Part shown: one piece after another, positions 47,101-58,869 of the stretch
Numbering within the stretch: position 1 is the first letter of the stretch
How the letters are laid out: the number at the start of each line of letters is the position of its first letter
Source: Lunularia cruciata
Lineage: Eukaryota > Streptophyta > Marchantiopsida > Lunulariales > Lunulariaceae
Assembly (NCBI GenBank): GCA_948567375.1
Contig: OX419762.1
Location: 37,119,034-37,183,033, forward strand
Length of the DNA stretch: 64,000 nt
Direction of reading: 5' to 3'
Position numbers and translations under genes: made by a program
The notes under the pieces: generated by a model
Told to the model about the DNA's origin: nothing
The model's input: the letters and a program-made list of their open reading frames with translations, nothing else
Databases searched by the model: none

Positions 47101-49500
47101 ATCTTATATTTCCTTGATATCATTGTTTTGAATAGATCAAAATGGAAAACATTTTCGTATATATGAAGAAGGGCTCGCATCACACATTGCCTGTTTATCG
47201 ATGATGAACGTCAGAAATGTCACTTTCATCATAAGACAGATTTACAAGAGCGATGGTAAAACTTGAAAATCAGAAGTTACGCATTAACTGATGGGACCCG
47301 CTTCATGAGGCACTAAGCACGTCTCTTAGCTGGCGGATTGGTTCTCATTTGGCATTTGTCGTCAAACCTATTCTTATTAGAACAAATCGTCGGGTTTTGG
47401 TTGGTATTATAAGGTGAGGTAGATTCACCGAAAAGGTGAGATGTGTTTACCAATTCTATTCGTCCATGCTCCAGAAATGCAGACTGTCTTCCGAAACGTC
47501 AAGTACTTCAGTACACTCTTGTAACCAGTCGAAGCTGCGATTGCACCAGTAGGTTGGTTTACCTTTCTGGGAAGGGACATCCTAAGGATCCCGGAGGAAC
47601 TCGAGAAAGGCCCCCCGACCCTATAGCCTGTGGGTGGGGAAGCCACGGTGGTAATATGAAGCCCGAAAGAAAAATTTGATGCTAGTCTGATTGATCTGAT
47701 TTTGCAGACACTTTAAACAAGTCGAATTTAATGGCAGAGTTTGTAGTGTTTGCAAGACGAACCTCAACAGTAGGGACAGTACAAGGGCAATTATTCGATT
47801 ATCCAGTGCGTATTCGAGCCAAATTCACAAAGTTCCCTACTGGATGTTTGCATTAGTCCCGGACAATGTATCTTGTTCCTATTCTAATAAGTTTTATCAC
47901 ATTGACATTCATTGTTCGAAGCTGTTAGTTTTACTTAGGGAAATGAAATGTTTGTTTTGCACGAAATCTCACAAAATTTGTAATATATTTCTGTAATATT
48001 CATATAGTATGTATTGTAAAGAACTAAAATATTGGTAGTAACACGCCTCAATCTGTCTATACACTGGTATGAAACAATCAAATGAAGTCAAAAAACGCTT
48101 TCTTGTGAATTTGGGATGCTGGGAATCGAACATTACCACCATAAACCCATTGGATTGAACATTATTGTAGTTTGACTTGTTCGAATTTTCATATCATACT
48201 ATTATAGTTCAGGAAACCCGGATCCTCATGTTCAGAACTGCCACCTAGAACATCTACGAAACAAACACAACAGAAAATTAATTTTGGAGATTTTCGGATC
48301 AAAAAGATCGTTTTTTACGAGGCTAGAGGGGTCAAATATAGTTAAAAGCAGACACTCCTACATCCACATAGAGCTGGGTACCATCCAATTAAGGTTAGAC
48401 TTGGATCTTTATTCAGAGAAGATAGTGCAGAGTTCTAAGCATCGCCTATAAAAAATGGTTGCACATTTTAAGTTAGAGCCAGAAATGTAATTATTTCTTT
48501 GACACTGCTTGCCCCAGCTACGACATTTCTCTCTGCAGGTCAGAACTGCCTTGGTCGTTTAAGTCGCCTCCTGGAAGTCATGGTTATTTACTTGGCAGTA
48601 CACTCCAACCCCCATATTTCTCTTGCCCTACCACTAAAGACGTCATACGCGCTTCAGTGATCTCATGTTCAAACCTGTGCAGTGGCGAAGGAATTCTGCA
48701 TCAATCTCTAAGGGGCTGTCATGTTAAAACAGGGTCTAATCTGAAAGATCTTGGATTAAGTCATCGTGTCGAAGTTAATTGATTTCTAAGGACTGCTGCG
48801 GTTGCGGTCTTGGTATCTAGTTTCATAGAGTATACTAGTGCATACTTGCGAGTTGTCTCTGATACTTCAGTGACATTCTTCACGTGGAAATTCGATCGTA
48901 CTCAACGGAGGCGTTATTGAAGCACTTCCATGGCATGCGATGTAGTTAGTACACCTTCCTGTTCAAGATCATCCTGCAGTACTCTGCAAACTTCTGGTGT
49001 ACTCCGCCGTTGATACTACAGTGAAAACTGGAACTTGCTTCAAGAAGCATTGATGGTTAAGACTTACTTCGTCAAATTAGTCTGCTGATAGGTTCTCTAC
49101 TACCATAAAACACAGTGTGAACCCAATCCAGTTGTGTTTCTGCATCCACCAGTTGTAAAAGTTACTTACATCGACTCTTCTTATGAATGAGAGAAATTTC
49201 TCCATCCAACTCCAACAATGGTATGTATAACCTTCAGGTGAAGTATGTAACATGAATACATTATCAATCGGCAAAATGTTGTAATGTTTTGTACCACAAA
49301 TTAGACTATATATGGAAGAAGATATGACTACGCTATTTCCAAGGTGGTTGTTTGTTACAAGGCAATATACGAGCCGACTGCCCGTTGAAGGGACTGTGCT
49401 CTCCGATGTTAGTTCTAAATTACCATAGCACTAAAAGTTCCATACACTACATGATATCTGACGTAACAAAGGAGAAGCACTGTCACTAGTTCTCAATTTA
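44152..49500. other. Upstream and intergenic region of the NLR cluster
   Basis: No supported gene. A local duplication lies at about 44555-44635 (GATCAATTCGCC...GATG repeated). GC-rich patches at 46920-46990 and 47570-47645 stand out from the AT-rich surroundings, but I could not assign them. Overlapping opposite frames at 46437-46777 are discussed under rejected items. Confidence 0.4.
44432..44440 (-). promoter_or_regulatory. Possible TATA box of the NLR gene
   Basis: TTTATAAGT on the minus strand, about 285 bp upstream of the start codon. No other core promoter evidence was seen. Confidence 0.25.
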
Positions 49501-49519
49501 CTGATAGCTTCTGATGGTT

Positions 49520-51318
49520 GCGGAATCAATTTCAGTTGTACAAGCGGGTCGTCAAGGTCGTCGAAAAGACCTTTGCTCCTGGTTGGAGCCCAGCTCAGTA
49601 AACCCGGCTGAGTCTCAACCCCGGCATCTGATACCTGGAAAGATCACCAAAATCCTCATCCTCGTCACTATCGTGGAACAGAACTCCACGAATCTGGATA
49701 GGAACCACCGCACAGTGAGGAGGGCTTGTCCCTTTCAGCCGTTAGACAAACTCGATTTGGTTGATGTGTCACCTGCAACTCCCAGTATCCATGTCGAATC
49801 TGGAATGTCAACCGTCTAAGGTGCTTTCCTGTCTAAGCCTTGAACCATAGTGCCTACATCCACATTCGAGGATTGCCTTACAGAAGTCGACGTAGGCATT
49901 CTTTTTTGAGACCTGGATACGGGAGAATCGACTGAGTTGGAGATGTGAGATTCTACTTTTCGTTGCTCAGTAGCAGTGACAGTTGGTTGTCTTTGAACCT
50001 TTTGGAAAAGTGGGTTCTGTGTTACTGTCGTCAGGCACAATTGAAATGTCTGCATGGAACCTGTATCATCCTCGTCATCGTCAAACAATCCTCCAGGAAT
50101 AAATGGGACGTTCGCAAGACCACTGTATTCTGCTTCCACATTCGTTGCCGAGTTCCTCAACATATCGTTTTTGTTCAAACAACCTTGAACCTTCAGCATC
50201 AAAGGATATCTCGAAAGCTCCTCCATTGTAGCCCGGTGCGGTTGCTCATCCTGCACGAAGGTAAACGAGTCTATGATGTGAATATCAAGCAGATGACAAG
50301 GTAGGCGAATGAAATGACAATATATTCCCCAATGACTTTAATGGCAAACGCCCCCTCTCAACAATTCATAAGGGAAGGAAAGGAAGAAAGAATTTTCTTG
50401 ACCTGTCGTATGTTAGTTTCCCTATTTAGATAAGAGCAATTGGAGTCACATCCATAGTTACAGGTTCAACGTCGTTACACACCGGGAAGGTTCTAAAAGA
50501 TTTAACCGGAAAAGAAAAGGGATATGGAGATATGGGCGTACATGCTATGGCTGCAATGATGATGAAGAGCTAGCACATACTGGAACGACTGAAGATTGTA
50601 CTGCACCATCTTGAAGATCCGTCAGCTGCCAACTGCTACTAGGGCCTGCCTCTGTGATCGACGATGTGCCACTACGAGGATCATGATCCCCACTATCCAT
50701 CCTCGTTGATATGGTCCTGCCAGTGAACTTCACGCAGCATGATTTGAGGATACTCCATGCGACTAACCCAAATAGACTCTAGGATAATCTCTGCTTGACA
50801 CGGCTTTTGTACGAAACCTAACCCCCTTTAAATACAACACATGATTCTTACCTCTAGCTGCACTGCATTCAATCAACCAATACAGCTTGTCCTTGGTGTA
50901 AAAGACCAAAAATTTCACCACAAAGCATGTAGCAAAGCATATTCGGCACAACGTAGCGTAACTTCCAAGGTTATATCACCCCTCACAGAAAGTACGGTGC
51001 TCTTGACGCAATTGCGCATACTAAGAGATTCCAGACGTTAAGGCACAGAGTATGCGAAGAGAAGAGTCTTAAAACACGCTTCCATGCTGTTCATACAAAT
51101 TAGATTTGTAAGACCTGTGACCAAAAGATTCTCATGCGAACAGTATAGTTCAGGTGTTATGTAGAACAGAAATGAGAAGAGAGCACCATGAAAGTTATCT
51201 TTTGCCACATTTGAGAGAAGATTGTCGATATCACGATCTCGTCCATCCACATCTTCGGTTGGTATAGAGGAGTTGCCATCATCTGTCAGTAAACAGGCTC
51301 TAAGTACATCCACAACAC
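49520..51318 (-). CDS. Candidate multi-exon gene with acidic LFDD-type motifs (hypothetical)
   Basis: Gene-like minus-strand pieces, exon structure uncertain. From the right: 51318-51038 after acceptor TTTTCCAG (VVDVLRACLLTDDGNSS, RDRDIDNLLSNVAKDNFHGA). Then about 50697-50581, Ser-rich from MDSGDHDPRSGTSS to SSVVP with donor GTATGTG, and 50250-49816 after acceptor GTGCAG (DEQPHRATMEELSRYPLMLK ... VPFIPGGLFDDDEDDTG). Two further stretches at 49800-49520 encode RGVLFHDSDEDEDFGD and SKGLFDDLDDPLVQ in other frames. The repeated [G]LFDD-acidic motif recalls the LFa motifs of FAM21/WASHC2 tails, but that is only a resemblance. It could equally be a decaying gene. I do not recognise the product. Confidence 0.35.
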
Positions 51319-51650
51319 TGGAAAATATTCACTTGAAACAAGATCACTGTCACTACACAGGACAAGATCCAGAGGCCTGGCACAATGCTTCTAGATATGG
51401 TGGAAAATCAATTAAAATTTCTGTTAGACGAACACACTATATATGACAATGAACCCACAGGAAAGCTTCAAACCATAACATTGCTTTTTTTGATAAAAAA
51501 TGCTAGAGAAAAGTATCGATGACATACTGAATAATGGAATATAGAACCTGTTGTATTATACCTCAGTTCCATACCCACGTCTGACCGGACTGACTCTGAC
51601 ATTTGGAATGGAGCGAAGTGGGAGAGGAGTGGATGGCGTCATGGCTGTGC

Positions 51651-52330
51651 TGGAGCGAAGCATGAGAGGACTGGATAGAGAGAAATGAGGACAGAAGCCG
51701 TTCGACGAACGGGAGATCCAGAACTCATTCAATGCAAATGAGATGCATGATATGGAATGCACAAAACATGTGCTAGTCGAAACAGGTATAAAACCGGGAA
51801 AGGAGGTGAAACGGAAACAACTGATCGAATGTAAGCAGAAGTAAACGCATCCTAGAAACATTTAAAGAGCAACACCTATATACAAGTGGCATGCATCGAA
51901 CAAAAAGAAACAGATAAACCGCGCATGTAGAGAAATAAACTCAACGGGGAATCGGCAACTTAAACGGGCCAGACAAGTTAACCAGAAGTCGGGAATCGTG
52001 TAGAAGCCTTGAAATCGAAAGTCGTGGAAGATCCGAGAGTCAGGCAAGCCAAGACTTATGAAACTGCTCAGAGAACGGGAAGTAGAGCGAAGCGTTGGAG
52101 GACTGGATGTAGAGAAATGAAGACAGAAGCCGTTTGATGAACGGGAGATCCAGAACTCATTGAATGCAAATGAGAGGCAAGATGTGTAATATGTACAAGA
52201 TAACAAACATCTGATCGAATGATAACATATATAAACGTAACCTGGAAATATTTCAAGAGCAACACCTATATGCAAGTAGCATGCATCGAAAAACCGGAAA
52301 CAGAACAACAGCGCGTGTAGAGAAATAAGA
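51651..52330. repeat. Duplicated purine-rich segment (two copies about 430 bp apart)
   Basis: GACAGAAGCCGTT..GAACGGGAGATCCAGAACTCATT and AAGAGCAACACCTATAT..CAAGT..CATGCATCGAA occur in both 51651-51945 and 52081-52330. The roughly 135 bp between the copies are unique. The plus strand is strongly purine-rich. The minus-strand frames here are Cys/Phe/Ser-rich and look spurious. Confidence 0.7.
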
Positions 52331-52340
52331 CATACTAAGG

Positions 52341-53437
52341 AACTAGTAGTGGGCTCCGGCAGAAGCCTCCCGCCTGGTTGAGAGAAAACAGTATCTCTAA
52401 TTCCCTATAGAGTATGTAGAGTCCCCAAAAAGTATCTCTAAATATCTCTAAAGACGTAAAGACCATGATACAAAGTTCTGACATGAAAGCAAAACAGAAG
52501 ATAACCACCTGCAGAGAAACGGTCAAACAACAACGTGGATAGGAAAATTCATCGAAAAGAACTAGAGGACTATCTAAGATAATCGAAGCATGCTACATCG
52601 TAAGATGCGAAAGTAAAACCCGTGATGCAACGTAGGTAAATTATACAAGAAGTGAGATAAAAAGTGAAATCATACAACGTATCACGAAACCGCTAACGAC
52701 TTCATCAGTGCCTAAAGCAGTGGTGAAGTAGCTGGGCGAATGCCAGTACCCCTCGTACCGAGTTTCTGTTCAAAAGCTCATGAATGCCATCACAAACTCG
52801 GTTGCTTCCAGAGTACAGCTCAGAAATGGTAGCAGTGAGAAGTAGGGAATTTATGCAGAAACCAGCAGGCCATATAGGAGCATCTATAGAGCAGACACAG
52901 TAAAGGTTCCCTGGAGGTAAGATGGAAGGAACTGGAAGACAATGGCCAATGAAAATGCATACTAGAAACATCCACAAGGAAAGGATACAGAATAGGAAAC
53001 ATGAGCAAGGAAAGGATTCGAGATGCACCTTGGCAATACATGAAAGAAAACGTTGATTAGTAGAGAAGCAAACAGAACAGAATTGCAAGATGTCAATGAA
53101 AAAATAGCATGAGCGAGAGAGATACAAGTAGACGAAAAATATCGTGAATACTAGGAGGAGGCGAAAAATAGCGTTAGAGGAGTGTGAGAGAACGAGAGAC
53201 ATTATCTGCGCGTGTTCATGTGAGGGAGAGGGGCCCAAAAATGAGTGGGTAAACAGCAAGCATCCGTACTATACCAAACGCAGAATATGTATCATAAAAC
53301 AACTTGCATATTATACAAGTAATGAGAGTTTCGTGGGCTATTGGGCTAACTACTGGCAGGCTCGGACAGAAGCTCCCCGCCTGGTTGAGACAACAGAGTT
53401 TCTCAATCTCTTTAGACACTAAGACCAGGATAACCGT
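52341..53437. repeat. Dispersed duplicate of about 90 bp (52341-52470 and 53345-53437)
   Basis: CAGAAGC(C)TCCCGCCTGGTTGAGA recurs, followed by TCTCTAAT/TCTCAATCTC and AAGACC(A)..GATA. Together with the 51.65-52.33 kb duplication this shows repeated local copying in the block. No gene is supported between the copies. Confidence 0.6.
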
Positions 53438-53550
53438 TTATGTCTCTTTCTTTTTGGAAACTAAGCGAAACGTTGGCCTAATGAGATGAAGAAGGTAGTT
53501 CTTTGAAAAAGCTATCTACAAATTTCCTACACACAGAAAGGTATGACCTT

Positions 53551-53982
53551 TTAGAGTTGCATACTCTCCTGTATCTCTCGGACTCTGTGTTTATAATCCC
53601 CAATTTGATCTTGCAGGAAATATCTGAGAGAACATCAGACAGCGAGATGGTCTTAATATGAGCCAGACCTTTACCCTTGCTCGTATTAAGCTCGGTATTG
53701 TGCGTTCATTAAGCAAATTGGATAAGGTCGGTAAATTACCGTCTTCTGCGTACTAGTGTGCATTCTTTTAGAGTTGCATACTCTCCTGTATTTCTCGGAC
53801 TCCAGTTTCATAATCCCGAGTTTCATCTTGGAGGAAATATCCGTGAGAACATGAGGCAGAGAGACCGTCTTAATATGAGCCAGACCTTTACCCTTGGTCT
53901 TTAAACTCGGTATTGGGCGTTCATTCAGCAAATTGGATAAGGTAGATAAATTACCGTCTTCTGCATACTTGTGTGCATTCTT
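53551..53982. repeat. Tandem duplication of about 217 bp at the 3' end of the NLR pseudogene
   Basis: TTAGAGTTGCATACTCTCCT starts at 53551 and again at 53768. Both copies end ..TTACCGTCTTCTGC.TACT.GTGTGCATTCTT. The second copy joins directly to sequence similar to the end of NLR exon 2. Confidence 0.85.
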
Positions 53983-55275
53983 CTGCCACTCCCCGCATTC
54001 AGGATTTAGGATTCGCAAACGATTTAGGAAATCTATCCTTGAACGTCTCGTCAAAACAAGAGTAGGAAAGCAAGTAGACGAGCAGGAGTGGTCAAATGCG
54101 CGAAAATCCTAATTGCCGACTGGAATAGGAGTGCCCAAGTTTGCTACAACGAGCAGATGGTAAGCAACGTCCTGGAGCAGCAGATCAATCTCGTCCTGAA
54201 ACAATCAACAAGATGTGGAAACCATTGTACGTTGGAATGAAAGATAGCTTGAAAAGTATATGCAAATCTTTTCGCTGAGTCTACATGGAAAAGTAAAAAG
54301 CTCTTCTTATTTTTTCAGTTTAAACCTTAAGTACAGATTGTGCAAAAGTGAGCCGCTTTCTTCTAATTCATTGTAAGTAGCAATATGCTACAGAATCAGG
54401 AAGAACAGCACAGATATAGACCAGTGTCGTTTTTTTGAACAATAACATGTGAATTATGGCACCGCTCTTACAGTGCTTTGCTTTGATTAGTCGCATCTTA
54501 TTTTAACTTTGGAGGACAAACTTCGAGATAGACTTACAGTAACGATGAAGACATATGAACTATATTCACATAGTGGACGACGAAGAGCTAAACTCATCTA
54601 TCAGAAGGTCTCTTGATCGAGTAACATACCTTGACTTCAGATGGAAACTCGAACCACCTTGACTCTGATATCCCCATATGCCTAGCAAGAAATTGTCTCG
54701 CCTCTTCTTTGCTTGGCTTTCCAATGGCTATGCAATCCACTCAGTCTCTCCACAATGAACTGTCCTGGGTGGTGATTGAATACTTCACTTCCGTGCATGG
54801 AAGCCCTGGTATGAGCAGGTCGTGTATCACTAGTTGTAAATTATCTATACCCTGGTGAGTAGTTCAAATCTTTTCGTGAGAGTCTCCCGCAACCTCTCCA
54901 CATTGGCTCTTCTTTGATGATTGAAACCAGTGGCTATTTCTTGGTTCTTAAGATCGTTGCACCGTTCATACGCTCCAATTTCATTGCCCAACTTCTTCCC
55001 CAATGAAATTAACAATAAACTTCGATAGGCGTTCGTTCGTTCCCACACCGGAGGAAAACGATTCAAGCATGAGATCTGCTGAAGTATTCTTTATAATGCA
55101 TCAATCTGATGAAGGGAAATCATCTTTAGCTAAATATGTCAATATTTAGCTAATATTTAGCTAAAGATGACTCTCGTTCACCAGATTCGGCATGTAGCAA
55201 GATCATCTTGATAGAAGAATTGTTCTTCTCAAGAAGCGCTTTGATCTTCTTCGACAGTATTCATGATCGGCACTC
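53551..55275 (-). pseudogene. Broken NLR paralogue (NB-ARC remnant)
   Basis: A diverged copy in the same orientation as the intact gene. Exon 1 equivalent, about 55275-54637: AYRSLLLISLGKKLGNEIGA and RLRETLTKRFELLTRV, then YSITTQD, GKPSKEEARQFLARHMGI and EFPSEVK ahead of the conserved GTATG donor. Exon 2 equivalent, about 54195-53985, keeps only its two ends (DEIDLLLQDVAYHLLVVA-like and PECGEWQKNAH). Damage: the P-loop lysine is gone (SGERESS for SGEGKSS), a short duplication interrupts the next helix, kinase-2 is deleted after LLTRV, TGA replaces an arginine codon before VDC, and most of exon 2 including MHD is missing. The N-terminal domain, ARM and TPR parts are not found. It is not an active receptor. 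Confidence 0.82.
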
Positions 55276-56524
55276 CATCTAATGAACGAAGAGCCAAAAC
55301 CTTGCTCAGAAGATTTCAGAACCATTATTGTACTCTCTAGGAAAATTTTACTTTTCTTACACAAACATAATTATCTGTATGTCTGTGACACAAATGTTAT
55401 ACTACTCCTCAGGAAAACGAGTGACTTGAACAGGAAGTTGTTGCAAATTGTAACTGCGTAAATCGGACCGTACGACGAAATGCACAGGTGGATAATCCCT
55501 TTAGCTTTGCTAGAGCGATCGAAGCCATCTTGCGAAGCTGTGCGGAAGGATTGCCGGAAAATTGCAGATCACCTGCAAAAATTGACCACTTGCATTACGC
55601 TATCTCCTCCCTACACGATATCCTTCGTCTTCCCTTCCACTAATTCAGGTGCTAGCCCGAAATCGATTCACGTACTGTGACTGCATATTACCTTGTGAGT
55701 GGAATAGAAGGATAACTTCCAATTCCAGCTGGAATTTGGAGCAAAATATAAACAACAAGGAAGTTTGGAATTTCAACAACAATCCGGAAAAGGTATCCAG
55801 ATCACCCACCAGAGTTTGTTCTCTTATGAGATTTCGCGATTTGCTCTACTCTGTGTACATTCTCCCTGAAAACAGATTACAGGAGAGGACAATGACTCAA
55901 ATGCTCTTATCGTATCACACTAATTTGTTGGAAAATCGCATTCACCATTTCCACATGTAATTGCTTCTCACTGGTGAGGGCCGTCAAGGTGCTCAAAAAC
56001 TATGCACCTGTGAAGAAAGTGAGTCGAACTGACCGTCTGTCGTGATGACTCGAAGCGAATCAACCCCTTCGTGTTGGCTCGCAGACATAAATGTGCAGCA
56101 GTCCTCTAGCTTCAGTAGCTCCATTCTGTAGTTCATTGACCTCAGCAAAATGTCCAGGAAACGACGCAATCACCAAGCCGTTGCTGCATCTTTCCTGCAC
56201 ATGAACTCCAACTCATCAATTGCGACTGATGACACCCATCAGCCTGAAATGATTCCCTGTTCGCTGTTTCCTGTACAGTCCATTGTGCAAAAGTTAAGCT
56301 GTTGGAGCTTGGAGGCCCGCACGGACTCTGCAGGATTTCTGGGACGCTTTAGGACATAGTGGAGTTGCCTCGCAATTTCCTTTGCACCAATAACTCGACC
56401 AACAGGTCCTGTTGTAGTAGACATTAGAGAATCATACGGAACAGCAGATCTGGATGCAGGGAGAGAGATACATATGACAGGATGATTGGACGCTCTTGTG
56501 TGTGCAGGGGGAGAGAATAATCCA
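55276..56524. other. Region beyond the NLR pseudogene without a supported gene
   Basis: The plus frame 55480-55680 (CEAVRKDCRKIADHLQKL) and the minus frame 56239-56532 (GRVIGAKEIARQLHYVLKRP) are each under 100 codons and have no recognised domain or splice support. The first resembles helical bundle sequence of NLR/MLKL N-termini, but too weakly to call. Confidence 0.35.
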
Positions 56525-56563
56525 AAACACACCGTGGATTGAGATCAAATCCACGGTGCGTTT
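56525..56563. repeat. Foldback: 16-bp inverted repeat around a 7-base loop
   Basis: AAACACACCGTGGATT (56525-56540) and AATCCACGGTGCGTTT (56548-56563) are complementary except at one position. The loop is GAGATCA. It could be a small foldback transposon remnant or a structured RNA. No target duplication was evident. Confidence 0.6.
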
Positions 56564-56915
56564 GTGTACTGGCCTGTAGAAGGGCCCAAAAGAAGGATGC
56601 GGAAAACAGAGATTGTTGCAGTAGGGGGTTTCAAATTTCAGAATTTTAGGGTAATGGGTTGAAATCTATTAAATATTTCATGGACACCCGTAGTCAAGAA
56701 TTGGTTTAAAACCAAACGGGCCCGAAAAACAATAGGGTTTGAAAATTACACCGTAAAACTAAAATGAATCATTTAAAAATTTTTCTTGTTGGATTTAACG
56801 GGTTCACCCGTAACGATAAAAACGCTATGTGTCTTGTTTTATGTAAGTGGTTTCAAATTCCAAAATTTGGAAATTATAGTGGCAGAGCTCCAAAGTCCAT
56901 CAAATATTATACAAG

Positions 56916-57006
56916 TGGTCATAATAATAATAATAAGTCTTGTATAGATTTGTATAAAGTCCGTGGTCACAATAATGATGAGTCTTGTATAGATTATGGG
57001 TACCAA
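56916..57006. repeat. Direct repeat with AAT microsatellite
   Basis: GTGGTCATAATAATAATAATAAGTCTTGTATAGAT is partly repeated at 56972 as GTGGTCACAATAATGATGAGTCTTGTATAGAT. Minor local repeat. Confidence 0.6.
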
Positions 57007-57539
57007 ATGCAGGTCAACACATCAAGGGGTTTAAGTTTTACATTTTATGGCTAGTTTATTAGAAGCAAGACTTAATTACCTATGCACTTTGGAGTTAATT
57101 CTAACCACTTGGATTGAGCCATATGTAAGTGAGAGATGGATTATGAGAGAATGTAATGGAAGACCACATGTTAAATTCGGTTTGAAAATCCTCCCACATC
57201 CTTCCACCATTTTGAAAAAATGGTCTCCTCTCCTCGGGCTCACATTGCATCACGCTCCTCCAGTGGTTTGACATGTCAAGCATAATAGAATAGTTATTAA
57301 TGGTACACCATTAGAGCATTTTGTTATTCTTATTTGAAAGTGTTAGAATTGGTGAGTAAACATGCCGCCTATTGCACAACCATCCCAACATAATATAGTA
57401 ATAGAGTGCGCATTGGGCAAATTGAAATCAAAATCTAGATTTACTTCTTATACTTTGGAAACATGGATGAATCTCCTATTCACTCTGCTTTCCAATCTGA
57501 ATTTGCTCTCATCTCTCCTATGCCTGTTTGATTCCAAGA

Positions 57540-58559
57540 ATTACTTGAGAAGATGGTTGTTTTGTACCACTTCCGCATTCAAATGCAACAAGCAAAGGAT
57601 TGAAGGGCGTGTCCAAGAGCAAGCACATGGCAAAGGAGGGTCAGGGGTTACAATCCACCTACTTAGTAGCATTTTGGACAAAACAATGAAGAAGATGACC
57701 AAATTAGGATCGCTTATCACCATTACTCGCAAATACTTGATTATTTAGAGGATCTTGAGCACTTTAGTCATATCAATGGAGGAAATAGTAAAAAACCTGT
57801 CCAAAAAAGTATGGAAGTCAACTACATGGCCACTTACTTAGTTTGGCATGGGTGAGGATTTCCATCCTCCATGAATGGTGATAGGCTTTACAAAAAATGT
57901 GCAAGATATGTGAAACCATACAAAGATACTCGAGACTGGACCAACAATTACACTAGGGAGGGTCTCATCGACAAGGACTTGAAGCAAGGATGGAGAAAAA
58001 TCAAGGATAAACTCAATCATTTTTTGTCTATTTTTTGAAAGAACAGATTTAATGCAAGGAGTAGAGCCAATATATCTCCTCCTACATTGGTTAGTATTGG
58101 TGGTATGGAGGAGGAAGTGCCATTCATGGATGGAACATACCCTGTTGTCACACCACCAAAGGAGGCAGATGATGAAATTGGAGAAATCCTCTTGAAGAAT
58201 CAATCCCCATTAGCATCCAAGAGCCCTTGGATTGCATGTGTACATATGGAAATTATGAATATGTGTCATTGGGAGTTCTAGACGAGGTGGTTTTAGATGA
58301 GGATGATAGTCCTTGTTTGACAAGAGTCAAAGCTAAGCAACACTCCCATACTTCACAAGAAACCGAGAATCACTCGAAAGGGAATGGAGCACCAAGAGAA
58401 GAGGAGAATCAAAGAAAGGGAGAGAGTCAAGAATTTCATATGGAGGAGCCAACTAGAGATGCCTCCAAGGAGAAAGAGGAGTGGGATAATGTTAAGAAAC
58501 ATCCAACAAGGAGGAAGTTGATTCTTGAAAGAGAAGGAACTAGAAAGGTTCCAAGATGA
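57540..58559 (+). pseudogene. Unidentified element-like coding remnant
   Basis: Plus-strand frames contain protein-like stretches such as LYHFRIQMQQAKD, YVKPYKDTRDWTNNYTREGL and LKQGWRKIKDKLNHFLS. Then come 58087-58281 (VSIGGMEEEVPFMDGTYPVV) and 58227-58559 (LDEVVLDEDDSPCLTRVKAK, then a Glu/Lys-rich charged tail). The style, a conserved block followed by a charged tail, is that of a mobile-element protein, but I cannot name the family. The copy is decayed. Confidence 0.35.
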
Positions 58560-58869
58560 CCCCTACACTCACACCTAGTCTAGCTTGATCGTTGCAAGAT
58601 GTAGCATCTCACACCAAATTAAGAATTGAATCAATAGAATCCAAGGAGAGATGCAAAATAGCATAGATTGAAGCTTTGCAAGTGGCAAAATTTGAGAAAC
58701 ACATGAGAGAAGTAGAGTAAGAAAAGATCTTAAAGATAGAGAAAATCAAGTCCAAAGCAAAAATTTCCAAATCAAGAAGAGTGATTTGCAAAACTATAGT
58801 AGCATCTCGATGAAATGGCTGTAGGTAAATTTAGATCTTGTCCATAGAGAAGAAAGTAAGGAGATAAGG

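Noticed and set aside
49077-49274. 65-codon minus-strand frame with aromatic-rich sequence
   Set aside because: Short, no domain, no splice context.
51556-52308. Two Cys/Phe/Ser-rich minus-strand frames repeating NEFWISRSSNGFC
   Set aside because: The shared peptide is simply the translation of the duplicated DNA segment. No splice or domain support.
52705-53259. 184-codon minus-strand frame rich in Phe, Cys, Leu and Ser
   Set aside because: It is the complement of a purine-rich block with few stops. It has no domain and spans low-complexity and duplicated sequence.
55480-55680. Plus-strand frame with CEAVRKDCRKIADHLQKL as an NLR N-terminal helical domain
   Set aside because: Only about 20 residues look plausible, the strand is opposite to the pseudogene, and the rest has no support.
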